From NCBI GenBank assembly GCA_964555735.1, contig CAZKTS010000268.1, positions 1 through 8,695 of the forward strand: a DNA stretch of 8,695 nucleotides, read 5' to 3'. This DNA comes from CAZKTS01 sp964555735. Its GTDB lineage: Bacteria; Actinomycetota; Acidimicrobiia; IMCC26256; PALSA-555. Shown piece after piece: positions 1 to 6,297 of this stretch. The notes under the pieces were generated by a model. The model did not search any database. It had not been told where the DNA came from and saw only the letters and a program-made list of their open reading frames with translations. The translations under genes and the position numbers were made by a program. How positions within the stretch are numbered: position 1 is the stretch's first letter; the number at the start of each line of letters is the position of its first letter.

Positions 1-1016
1 CTCAGGAGGTCCGGGAACTGGAACTCGGCGAGGCCGAGAGCCGTGTTCACGGAGCCCTCGTAGTCGGAGAGCACGAGCTTCGGTGCGTACTGCTGGGCCT
101 TTGCAGCCGACAGATACGTGCGGAACGCGTTGACCGGCATCAACGGGATGACGGTCTCGACCCCTTCGCTCTTCAGCTTCGAGACCGCGCTCTTGGCCTG
201 GCTCTGGGCGCTCGCGGGGTCGTCGAGGCTGGCCGTGATCGTGTCGACGACCGTCGGGTCGAGGCCCTGCGCGCGAAGCGCGGGCAGCAGGTAGTCGTTC
301 ACCGCGAGCTTGTCGCCGGCGCGGTCGCTCGCGAGCACCGCGAACTTCGTGTCGGGCCCGAGCAGTCCCTCGCGCACGGCCCAAGGCACCAGGTTGAGGA
401 CGACGTCGGCCTGATCGGGGCCCGTCCACCACAGGTAGGGCGCACCGCGCTCGGTCCAGTCGGTGACGGTCGTCCACGAGCTGATGAGCGGCAGGTGGCC
501 TTCCTCGGTGATGCACAGCTGGTTGTCGTCGTACCACTTGCCGGTGTCGACGACCGCGAACACCTCGCCGCTCGTGGTCCAGTCCTTGCACTTCGCGCGC
601 ATGTCGGCGGGGTCGGAGGGGTCGAACTTCTCGATGCGCGCATCGATGAGGCGTCCGTTGATGCCACCGGCGTCGTTGATCGCCTTGACGTAGGTCTTGA
701 TGCCCATCGGGTCCTTCTCGTCCGAGAGACCCTGGAGACCGACGGCCTGTCCGGCCGCGCTGAGGTCGATCACCGGGAACACCACCGTCACCGACTTCTT
801 GGTGACGCCGTCGGTGCTGGGCTCGACGCCACCGGGACTCGACGCCGCCGCGCCGGTCCCGGCCTCGGCCTGGTCGCCGCTGACCGCGGCGAGGACGCCG
901 AGCAGGCCGCCACCGACCAGCACCACCGCGAGCACGACCGTCATCGCACGGGCCCAGAGGCCACGCTCGCCGGCGCGCCGCCAGAACCGCCGGGTCCGGA
1001 CCTCGAAGGCGCCCAT
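1..1016 (-). CDS. ABC transporter substrate-binding protein, Liv/HAAT type (3' end missing)
   Basis: This is the extracytoplasmic solute receptor of the importer encoded just upstream. 338 codons are present and the C-terminus lies beyond the left edge. A basic N-terminus (residues 1-24) precedes a hydrophobic segment (about 25-46, VVLAVVLVGGGLLGVLAAV), then a low-complexity Ala/Gly/Ser linker (47-70). The mature fold starts near residue 74 (KSVTVVFPVID) and carries the hallmark NDAGGINGR (114-122) of the Peripla_BP_6 / LivJ-like type I binding fold. Cys143 and Cys168 are spaced like the N-lobe disulfide of that family. Oddly, no lipobox cysteine follows the hydrophobic segment, so the protein may be membrane-anchored by an uncleaved signal or secreted, not lipidated. 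The ATG at 1016 is chosen because a purine-rich GGAG/GGGGGGA stretch precedes it; an internal ATG at residue 25 is a possible alternative. It begins 16 bp after the LivG-type stop and is the last operon gene visible. The ligand cannot be read from sequence; many members bind amides, urea, aromatics or sugar acids, not leucine. Confidence 0.9.
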   Translation of the reverse strand, partial: MGAFEVRTRRFWRRAGERGLWARAMTVVLAVVLVGGGLLGVLAAVSGDQAEAGTGAAASSPGGVEPSTDGVTKKSVTVVFPVIDLSAAGQAVGLQGLSDEKDPMGIKTYVKAINDAGGINGRLIDARIEKFDPSDPADMRAKCKDWTTSGEVFAVVDTGKWYDDNQLCITEEGHLPLISSWTTVTDWTERGAPYLWWTGPDQADVVLNLVPWAVREGLLGPDTKFAVLASDRAGDKLAVNDYLLPALRAQGLDPTVVDTITASLDDPASAQSQAKSAVSKLKSEGVETVIPLMPVNAFRTYLSAAKAQQYAPKLVLSDYEGSVNTALGLAEFQFPDLL

Positions 1017-1032
1017 CGTTCCCCCCGCTCCC

Positions 1033-1842
1033 CTAGCTCTCGTCCGCCAGCCTGCCACTTCGGGCGAGGGCTTCGGGGCTCGCCCCGAGGTACGCCGCCA
1101 CGGCAGCAGGGTCGGCGCGCACGACGTCGGGGGTGCCGGCGCTCACGACCTTCCCGGCCTCCATCACCACGATGCGGGTGCAGAGCGAGAACACCAGGGG
1201 CACGTCGTGCTCGACGAGGACGATCGTGGCGCCGGTGACCGTGTGGATGCGCTGCAGCAGCGGCGCGAATGCCTCGGCCTCGCGCTGCGCGATCCCGGCG
1301 GTGGGCTCGTCGAGGAGCAGCACACGCGGCTCGGCCAGCACGATGCTCGCGAGGTCGACGACCCGGCGGGTACCGGTGGAGAGCTCGGCCACGCGGTGGT
1401 TGCGGAAGCGCGCCAGCCCGAAGGCGTCCACGACCTCCGCCACGGCCGCCCGCTTGGCGCGCTCGGCGCGCCGAGCCCACGGGAGGTGGAACGTCGTCGC
1501 GAGGACGCCGGCGCGTCGGCGCGCATCCTCCGACACGAGCAGCACCTCGGTGACGGTCAGCTCGGGGAACAGCCGGCAGTCCTGGAACGACCGGACGAGC
1601 CCGAGCCTGGCCCGGTCCTCCGGGAAGTGGTCGACGAGGTCGAGCCCGTCGAGCGCAACCGCCCCACGCGTGCATCGCACCTGCCCGCCGATCGCGTCGA
1701 GCAACGTGGTCTTCCCGGAACCGTTCGGGCCGATGAGCCCGAGCACCTCGCCGGCGGGCACCTCGAAGGACACGCCGTCGACCGCGTGGACGCCGCCGTA
1801 CCAGACCGCGACGTCGCGCACGCCGAGCGCGCCCGCGGTCAT
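1033..1842 (-). CDS. livG: LivG-type ABC transporter ATP-binding protein
   Basis: This is a 269-residue cytoplasmic ATPase that would pair with the LivF-type domain to drive the LivHM permease. Walker A is GPNGSGKTT (38-46), the Q-loop is near SFQD (85-88), and Walker B is VLLLDEP (174-180). The switch histidine is His211 in VLVEHD, the arrangement typical of LivG as opposed to LivF. The ABC signature is LSTGTRR (154-160), departing from the LSGGQ consensus at several positions while keeping the central glycine. The C-terminal tail (YLGASPEALARSG, from residue 251) resembles the usual LivG ending. Length is normal for LivG (about 255 residues), with a short C-terminal extension. The start ATG overlaps the permease stop as ATGA (1839-1842) with no strong Shine-Dalgarno upstream, so translational coupling to the permease is likely. 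The solute receptor follows 16 bp later. The family call is secure; the substrate is not. Confidence 0.94.
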   Translation of the reverse strand: MTAGALGVRDVAVWYGGVHAVDGVSFEVPAGEVLGLIGPNGSGKTTLLDAIGGQVRCTRGAVALDGLDLVDHFPEDRARLGLVRSFQDCRLFPELTVTEVLLVSEDARRRAGVLATTFHLPWARRAERAKRAAVAEVVDAFGLARFRNHRVAELSTGTRRVVDLASIVLAEPRVLLLDEPTAGIAQREAEAFAPLLQRIHTVTGATIVLVEHDVPLVFSLCTRIVVMEAGKVVSAGTPDVVRADPAAVAAYLGASPEALARSGRLADES

Positions 1843-3821
1843 GGTTCGACCACAGCGGGCACCGGGTCGCCCGCCGCTGCGGGCGGCTCGCCGCGCGCCA
1901 TCCACCGATGCACCAGCGCGGCGATGCCGTCGGCGGCCTTGTGCACGACGTCGGCGAGCCCGCCCGGCAGGTAGAGCAGGAAGATGAGGACGCCGAAGCC
2001 GCTCGTGATGAACTGCACCGTCGACGTCGAGCCGACGGCCGCGGGGAGACCGACCAGGTACAGCGCGCCGAGCACTGCACCCTCGACCGAGCCCAGCCCG
2101 CCGATCACGACCATCGACAGCACGAGGATCGACTCGGTCACCGAGAAGTCGCCGGGCTTGATGCGCTCGAGCGCGAAGGCGAGGCACACCCCGGCGACAC
2201 CGGCCATGAAGCCCGACAGCGCGAACGCCAGCAGCTTGGTGCGCACGACCTCGATGCCCATCGCCCCGGCACCGGTCTCGTTGTCGCGCACCGCGATGAG
2301 CCGCCGCGCGATGCCCCGGTCGCGCCAGGTCCGGGTCACCACGATCGCCACGAGCAGCACGCCCAGCGAGAACCAGGCGAAGCCGGCGTCCGAGGCGAGA
2401 TCGAGCCCGAGGAAGGTCGGGCGGGGGACGAGCGTCGAGGACGGATCCGGCAGGCCGGTGCACACCTGACCGCCCACGAACGGCGCGTCCCAGCAGGGGG
2501 TCGACAGCACCGACACCTGCATGAACAGCGCGAAGCCGAGCGTGGTCACCGCCAGGTAGAGGCCGCGGATGCGGAGCGCGGGCAGCCCGACGACGATCGC
2601 GACCGCCGCGGTGACGAGCCCCGCCAGCGGCAGCAGGAGCACGAGGTCGACGTCGGGCATCCGCGCCGCGAGGATCGCGCCGACCGCCACGAGCCCGAAC
2701 TGGCCGAGCGACACCTGGCCCGCCCAACCCGTCAGGACGGTCAGGCTCAGCGCGATGACCGCGTAGATGCAGACCCGCGCCATCAGGAACGAGCGCCCGG
2801 GACTGATGATCTCGGGGAGCACGACCGCGACGGCGAGGGCGAGCGCGACCCCGCTGCGACCCACCCACGCCCGCACGTGATCGACCGATGCCTTGGCGCG
2901 CTCACCGCCGAAGCTCCACGCCGATCGCTCCTCGGCGCGCGCGCCGCGCTGGAGGTAGCGCACCCGAACGAGCAGGACGACGAGGATGAGGACGAACAGG
3001 CCGGCGGTGATGATCGCGGTCTTGTCGGGGTCGCCCACCAGGTTGTAGTTGACGACCTGCTCGACGATGCCGATCGCGATCCCGGCGACGAAGGCGACGG
3101 TGAAGCTGGTCATCGCGGCGATCAAGGCGGCGGCGAGCGCACGGAGCAAGAGACCCGGCGGGAGCGCTTCTTTGAGCGCGCTCGCCTGCCCCGGGGCATC
3201 GAGGATCGCGGTGATGGCCGAGAGCAGCCCGGCGATCGCCCACGCGAGCGTCGACATGCGCTTGACCCAGACGCCGGAGAGCCGGGCCGAGTCGGCGTTC
3301 TCCGCCATGGCGCGCATCCCGAGCCCCCACGACGAGTACCGCAGGAAGGCGGCGAGGCCGAGCGCGACGAGCGGGGCGACGATCAGCGTGGCCACCTCGC
3401 CGGGCTGGAGGATCCCGCCGCCGACCTCGAGCGTCCAGCTGAACGGCAAGGGGTACGGGACGAAGAAGTCGCTCGGCGCGACGAACGGCAGGACGGTGAA
3501 GAGGAACAGCACCTGCGAGAGCCCGATGGTCGCCACCATCATGATCACGCGCGGGCGGTCGAACAGCCGACGCAGCACGAGCTCGCACAGCGCCCCGAAC
3601 GCGAACGAGAGGATCAGCACGACCGGGAGCGCGAACCAGTACGGCAGGTCGAGGTCGAAGGTGAGCATCAGCAGGAAGACGGCGGCGACGACCCCCAGCT
3701 GCCCCTGCGCGAAGTTCAGGACGCGCGTGGTGCGGTAGATGAGGACGAGCCCGAGGGCGAGCAGGCCGTAGAGCAGGCCGGCGGTCAGCCCCTGCACGAC
3801 GCTGAAGAGCGTGATCTCCAC
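1839..3821 (-). CDS. LivH-LivM fused permease of a HAAT ABC importer
   Basis: This single 660-residue membrane protein contains both permease subunits that are normally encoded separately. Residues 1-290 are LivH-like: NFAQGQLG (36-43) matches the conserved LivH N-terminal motif, and RAMAENADSARLSGV (170-184) is the cytoplasmic coupling (EAA-like) loop. A charged linker (about 288-322, rich in Arg/Glu/Lys) joins to a LivM-like half (about 325-640). That half has TGWAGQVSLGQFG (364-376), the coupling-loop motif AVRDNETGAGAMGIE (510-524), and VVIGGLGSVEGAVLGA (571-586). Multiple hydrophobic segments in both halves fit about 16-17 membrane helices. An extracytoplasmic insert around 443-470 has two cysteines (443, 454). 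The start is GTG at 3821, preceded by AGGAG with a 7-nt spacer. The stop overlaps the next gene's start as ATGA. Fused LivHM proteins are known in some Actinobacteria; this one would form the whole translocation pore in one chain. Confidence 0.94.
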   Translation of the reverse strand: MEITLFSVVQGLTAGLLYGLLALGLVLIYRTTRVLNFAQGQLGVVAAVFLLMLTFDLDLPYWFALPVVLILSFAFGALCELVLRRLFDRPRVIMMVATIGLSQVLFLFTVLPFVAPSDFFVPYPLPFSWTLEVGGGILQPGEVATLIVAPLVALGLAAFLRYSSWGLGMRAMAENADSARLSGVWVKRMSTLAWAIAGLLSAITAILDAPGQASALKEALPPGLLLRALAAALIAAMTSFTVAFVAGIAIGIVEQVVNYNLVGDPDKTAIITAGLFVLILVVLLVRVRYLQRGARAEERSAWSFGGERAKASVDHVRAWVGRSGVALALAVAVVLPEIISPGRSFLMARVCIYAVIALSLTVLTGWAGQVSLGQFGLVAVGAILAARMPDVDLVLLLPLAGLVTAAVAIVVGLPALRIRGLYLAVTTLGFALFMQVSVLSTPCWDAPFVGGQVCTGLPDPSSTLVPRPTFLGLDLASDAGFAWFSLGVLLVAIVVTRTWRDRGIARRLIAVRDNETGAGAMGIEVVRTKLLAFALSGFMAGVAGVCLAFALERIKPGDFSVTESILVLSMVVIGGLGSVEGAVLGALYLVGLPAAVGSTSTVQFITSGFGVLIFLLYLPGGLADVVHKAADGIAALVHRWMARGEPPAAAGDPVPAVVEP

Positions 3822-4004
3822 CTATCCGCTCCTGCTGCAATCGCAGCGGGCCGCTCGGGCCCCGGCTCCCTGCGACGCACGGTACGAACGCCGCGGTCGG
3901 TCGCCTTCCATCAATCCGCTCCTGCTGCATGCGCAGCGGGCCGCTCGGGCCCCGGCTCCCTGCGACGCACGGTACGTGCGCCGCGGTCGGTCGCCTTGGT
4001 TCAT
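3822..4004 (-). CDS. Possible 60-residue tandem-repeat ORF coupled to both neighbours
   Basis: A 60-codon frame fills the junction between the MFS-LivF fusion and the permease. Its ATG overlaps the upstream stop as ATGA (4001-4004), and its TAG (3822-3824) lies directly before, and in frame with, the permease GTG at 3821. It consists of two 30-residue repeats: each contains GDRPRR, then T or S, YRASQGAGARAARC, then A or D, then CSRSG. It is arginine-rich with two CxC pairs and no hydrophobic segment. The four base differences between copies give one synonymous change, one Thr/Ser change and one Ala/Asp change. Against coding: about 77% G/C at third positions, below the neighbours, with CGA and AGG arginine codons and no good Shine-Dalgarno for the ATG at 4004. 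An internal ATG at 3911 has AGGAG at 7 nt and would give a 29-residue peptide. It may be a leader peptide, a genuine small protein, or a non-coding repeat that happens to be open. I do not recognise a family. Confidence 0.3.
   Translation of the reverse strand: MNQGDRPRRTYRASQGAGARAARCACSRSGLMEGDRPRRSYRASQGAGARAARCDCSRSG
3824..3997 (-). repeat. Tandem direct repeat, two 84-bp copies at 90-bp period, each ending in an RBS and start-like codon
   Basis: Copy A spans 3824-3907 and copy B 3914-3997. They match at 80 of 84 positions, and the differences fall in two adjacent pairs (3840/3841 versus 3930/3931, and 3887/3888 versus 3977/3978). Read on the minus strand, each copy ends in AGGAGCGGAT followed by a start codon: GTG at 3821 (the permease) after copy A and ATG at 3911 after copy B, both with a 7-nt spacer. 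The duplication therefore copied a whole translation-initiation module. Each copy also holds a GC-rich inverted repeat (gggcc/ggccc at 3848-3862 and 3938-3952) and a second stem next to the Shine-Dalgarno (gctgc/gcagc at 3834-3847 and 3924-3937). No third copy is present in this window. Whether it is a dispersed element of this genome cannot be told here. Confidence 0.93.
3829..3833 (-). promoter_or_regulatory. Shine-Dalgarno of the LivHM permease
   Basis: On the minus strand this reads AGGAG, 7 nt before the GTG at 3821, and it fixes the permease start. It sits directly beside the 5-bp gctgc/gcagc hairpin (3834-3847), so RNA folding could influence its accessibility. An identical AGGAG at 3919-3923 lies 7 nt before an ATG at 3911 in the upstream repeat copy. 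Confidence 0.75.
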
Positions 4005-6259
4005 TGGTGCCCGGCGGTGAGGAAGACGGGGCGGAGCAGGTCGTCGCGCTCGAGCAGCTCGGCCGTGGGGCCGTCGAAGCGCACCTCGCCCCGCTCGAGG
4101 AAGAACGAGTGCGCGGCGAGGCTGAGTGCGAGGTTCACGCTCTGCTCGACCAGGAGCACCGTCGTGCCTTCGGCGTTCACCCGCCGCACGATCGCGATGA
4201 GATCCTCCACCGTCTTCGGCGCCAGCCCCAGGGTGAGCTCGTCGATCATGAGGAGCCGCGGACGCGACAGCAGCACCCGCGCGAGCGCGAGCATCTGCTG
4301 CTCCCCGCCCGAGAGCGCTCCACCGGGCTGGTCGAGGCGCTGCTCGAGCGCCGGGAACGCGTCGAGCGCCTCGTCGATCGCGGAGCTCGCCCGGGCGCGA
4401 TCCTTGCGGAACGAGTACGCGGCGAGGCGGAGGTTCTCGCGCACGGAGAGCGACGGAAAGGTCATCTTCCCGCCGACGAGCAACCCCGCGCCGAGCTCGA
4501 GCACCTGCTCGGCCTCGAGCCAGGTGGAGGTCGTCCCGAAGAGCCGGATGGTGCCGCGGGTCGGATGGTCCAGCCCGGCGACGGCGCGCAGCAGTGTGCT
4601 CTTGCCCGCGCCGTTCGTGCCGAGCAGCGCCGCGATCTCGCCCTCGGCGACCTCGAGGTTGACGTCGAACAGCACCTGCTGCGTGCCGTAGCTGAAGTCG
4701 AGGTTGCGCACCTGGAGTGCGGGGATCGCGCCGCCCGAGCTCCGGCGCTCGGACTCCTGGTAGCGCTCGAGGACGTCCTCGATGACCATGGTGATGTCCC
4801 GACGCACCCACCGTGCGCCGAAGACCAGGAGGATGCCGCCGAGGACGCACACCGGCGCCATCGTCGTCAGTGCGACGCGAGGACCGTCGTGGAACCCGGC
4901 CGCGTTGCTGATGGCGCCGAGCACGACCGCGCCGGCGAAGCCGCCGATCACGAGGCCGTAGACGCCGAAGAGCGCGAGCGAGAGCGTGCGCATGTCGGCC
5001 GGCGCAGTCGCGGTGACCGTCTGGAAGATGGCAGTACCGAGCGGCGCGAGTGTGCACTCGGCGAGGAACCAGCCGAGCACGACCATCCAGAGCTCCGGCG
5101 CGTAGAGCGAACCGACGTAGATCGCACCGAACGCGACGAGGCAGCCGCCGCCGAGGTAGAGCACCGACTCCGGTCGGCGGCGGAACATCCGGTCACCGAC
5201 GAATCCGGCCACCGGGATGATGAGGAAGGCCGACAGGCCGATGATGAAGTAGACGGTCGTGCGCTCGCCGGTGTCGAGCCCCCACTCGCGATCGAGGTAG
5301 AGCGAGCCGAACAGCGGGATGCCGAGGCCGACGAACCCCAGCACCGCGACCGCCATCAGCTGGAAGTAGAGGCTGCGGATCCGCAGCAGCCGTTGGAGCG
5401 CCGAGCCGAGCAGGATCTTCGGCGTCCCCTCCGGCCGTTCGTCGACCGCGAGGCCCGACTGCTGGAGGATGTGGCTGGCCTCGTGCTCCCCCTTCTTCGG
5501 TTCCTTGAGTCGCAAGATGAGGAAGACGATCGGGACCCCGAGCAGCGCGAGCAGCGTCGCCCAGCGCCAGCTCCCCGCCAGGACCGCCACGCCGCCGACG
5601 AGCGCCACACCGAGGGTGCGCGCCACCGGCTCGTGCCCCCGCTGGTACGCGGCGATGCGCGCTCGAGCCTCCGGCGGGTACCAGTCGGAGAGGTAGGAGA
5701 GGTGGGTGGTCTGGTTCGGTGCCTTGCCGAAGGCCGAGATGATGCCGAAGAGCGCGAACAGCCACGCGCTCGCGACGAGGCCCTGCAACGGCACGACGAT
5801 CACGAAGACCATGAGGCAGAACGCGGCGACGCGCACCCGGCTCCCCCGGTCGCTCGCCAACGCGACGGGGAGACCGATCGCGATCTGCGCGGCCGACGCG
5901 GCGAAGATCGCCGCGCCGAGCTCGGCGTCGTTGATGTGGAACGACTTCTGGATGTCCGGCGCGAGGACACCGAGCCCACTGTCGAGGGTCGCGACGACGA
6001 GGGCCGCCAGGGTCATGACGGTGACCGGAGCCCAGCCGAACCGGCGCAGGATGCCGAGGATCGGTGGCGGCTTGCCCTCGCCGACGCCCGGCATCATCTG
6101 GAGGTCGGCCACCGCGTCTTCGGCCTTGCTGTTCGCGACCGCGGCCTGGAGCAGCTCGTCCGGCACCGCGAACGACAGCAGGGGCTCCTGCGGCTGCGCG
6201 CGCGACTCTTGCTCCACCCCGCCCGGCACGGTCCCCCCGTCGGCCATGAGGGCGCTCAC
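4001..6259 (-). CDS. MFS transporter domain fused to a LivF-type ABC ATPase
   Basis: This 752-residue two-module protein heads the transporter operon. Residues 1-73 are a hydrophilic N-terminus. Residues 75-485 form a 12-helix MFS domain, with motif-A-like loops ASDRGSRVRV (135-144) and GDRMFRRRP (355-363) in the two halves and a long cytoplasmic loop (250-297) between them. A short charged linker (about 486-512) leads to a complete LivF-like ATPase (515-750): Walker A GTNGAGKST (547-555), signature LSGGEQQ (649-655), Walker B LLMIDE (669-674) followed by LTLGLAP where LivF usually has LSLGLAP or PSLGLAP, and VLLVEQS (701-707), where the glutamine in place of the switch histidine is normal for LivF. 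The ATPase should pair with the LivG-type protein under the LivHM permease. What the MFS part does, whether a second transporter, a sensor or an anchor, cannot be told. The start is uncertain: GTG at 6259, or ATG at 6247; neither has a clear Shine-Dalgarno. The reading frame is intact with continuous codon bias, so the fusion is not a sequencing frameshift. Confidence 0.93.
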   Translation of the reverse strand: MSALMADGGTVPGGVEQESRAQPQEPLLSFAVPDELLQAAVANSKAEDAVADLQMMPGVGEGKPPPILGILRRFGWAPVTVMTLAALVVATLDSGLGVLAPDIQKSFHINDAELGAAIFAASAAQIAIGLPVALASDRGSRVRVAAFCLMVFVIVVPLQGLVASAWLFALFGIISAFGKAPNQTTHLSYLSDWYPPEARARIAAYQRGHEPVARTLGVALVGGVAVLAGSWRWATLLALLGVPIVFLILRLKEPKKGEHEASHILQQSGLAVDERPEGTPKILLGSALQRLLRIRSLYFQLMAVAVLGFVGLGIPLFGSLYLDREWGLDTGERTTVYFIIGLSAFLIIPVAGFVGDRMFRRRPESVLYLGGGCLVAFGAIYVGSLYAPELWMVVLGWFLAECTLAPLGTAIFQTVTATAPADMRTLSLALFGVYGLVIGGFAGAVVLGAISNAAGFHDGPRVALTTMAPVCVLGGILLVFGARWVRRDITMVIEDVLERYQESERRSSGGAIPALQVRNLDFSYGTQQVLFDVNLEVAEGEIAALLGTNGAGKSTLLRAVAGLDHPTRGTIRLFGTTSTWLEAEQVLELGAGLLVGGKMTFPSLSVRENLRLAAYSFRKDRARASSAIDEALDAFPALEQRLDQPGGALSGGEQQMLALARVLLSRPRLLMIDELTLGLAPKTVEDLIAIVRRVNAEGTTVLLVEQSVNLALSLAAHSFFLERGEVRFDGPTAELLERDDLLRPVFLTAGHQ

Positions 6260-6297
6260 GGTAGCGTGCGCGCCACCACCACCATCGGGGAGCGGTC
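6260..6297. promoter_or_regulatory. 38-bp divergent intergenic region
   Basis: This spacer separates the outward-facing transporter and dehydrogenase-kinase operons. It contains GGGGAG, 6 nt before the ATG at 6298, a clear ribosome-binding site for the dehydrogenase. A TAGCGT (6262-6267) on the plus strand and TACCGT (6258-6263) on the minus strand fit the loose TAnnnT pattern of a -10 element, but no convincing -35 elements are seen. The promoters must largely overlap the first codons of one or both genes, or the transporter start lies further in than 6259. No clear operator palindrome was found. Confidence 0.3.

Noticed and set aside
1033..2868. LivG reading frame extended upstream to give a 611-residue protein
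   Set aside because: Residues before the ATG at 1842 are an out-of-frame, Arg/Ala/Gly-rich reading of the permease gene; the ABC domain begins right after that ATG.
3848..3862. GC-rich hairpin in the repeat as an intrinsic terminator
   Set aside because: No U-tract follows on the minus-strand RNA, and the permease start lies just downstream within the same operon.
3824..3997. The tandem repeat as a CRISPR array or insertion-sequence end
   Set aside because: Only two copies, 84 bp each, with a 6-bp gap and no spacers, no transposase and no terminal inverted repeats or target duplication visible.
1908..4691. A 927-codon plus-strand open frame opposite the permease and ATPase
   Set aside because: It is rich in Arg, Asp, Glu, His and Gln with no domain, and lies antisense to two clearly recognisable proteins. 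It is the usual shadow of high third-position GC.
3822..5057. A 411-codon minus-strand frame covering the tandem repeat and extending upstream
   Set aside because: Apart from the last 60 codons it is an out-of-frame reading of the MFS-LivF gene, Arg-rich and without domains; only the 3822-4004 part merits consideration.
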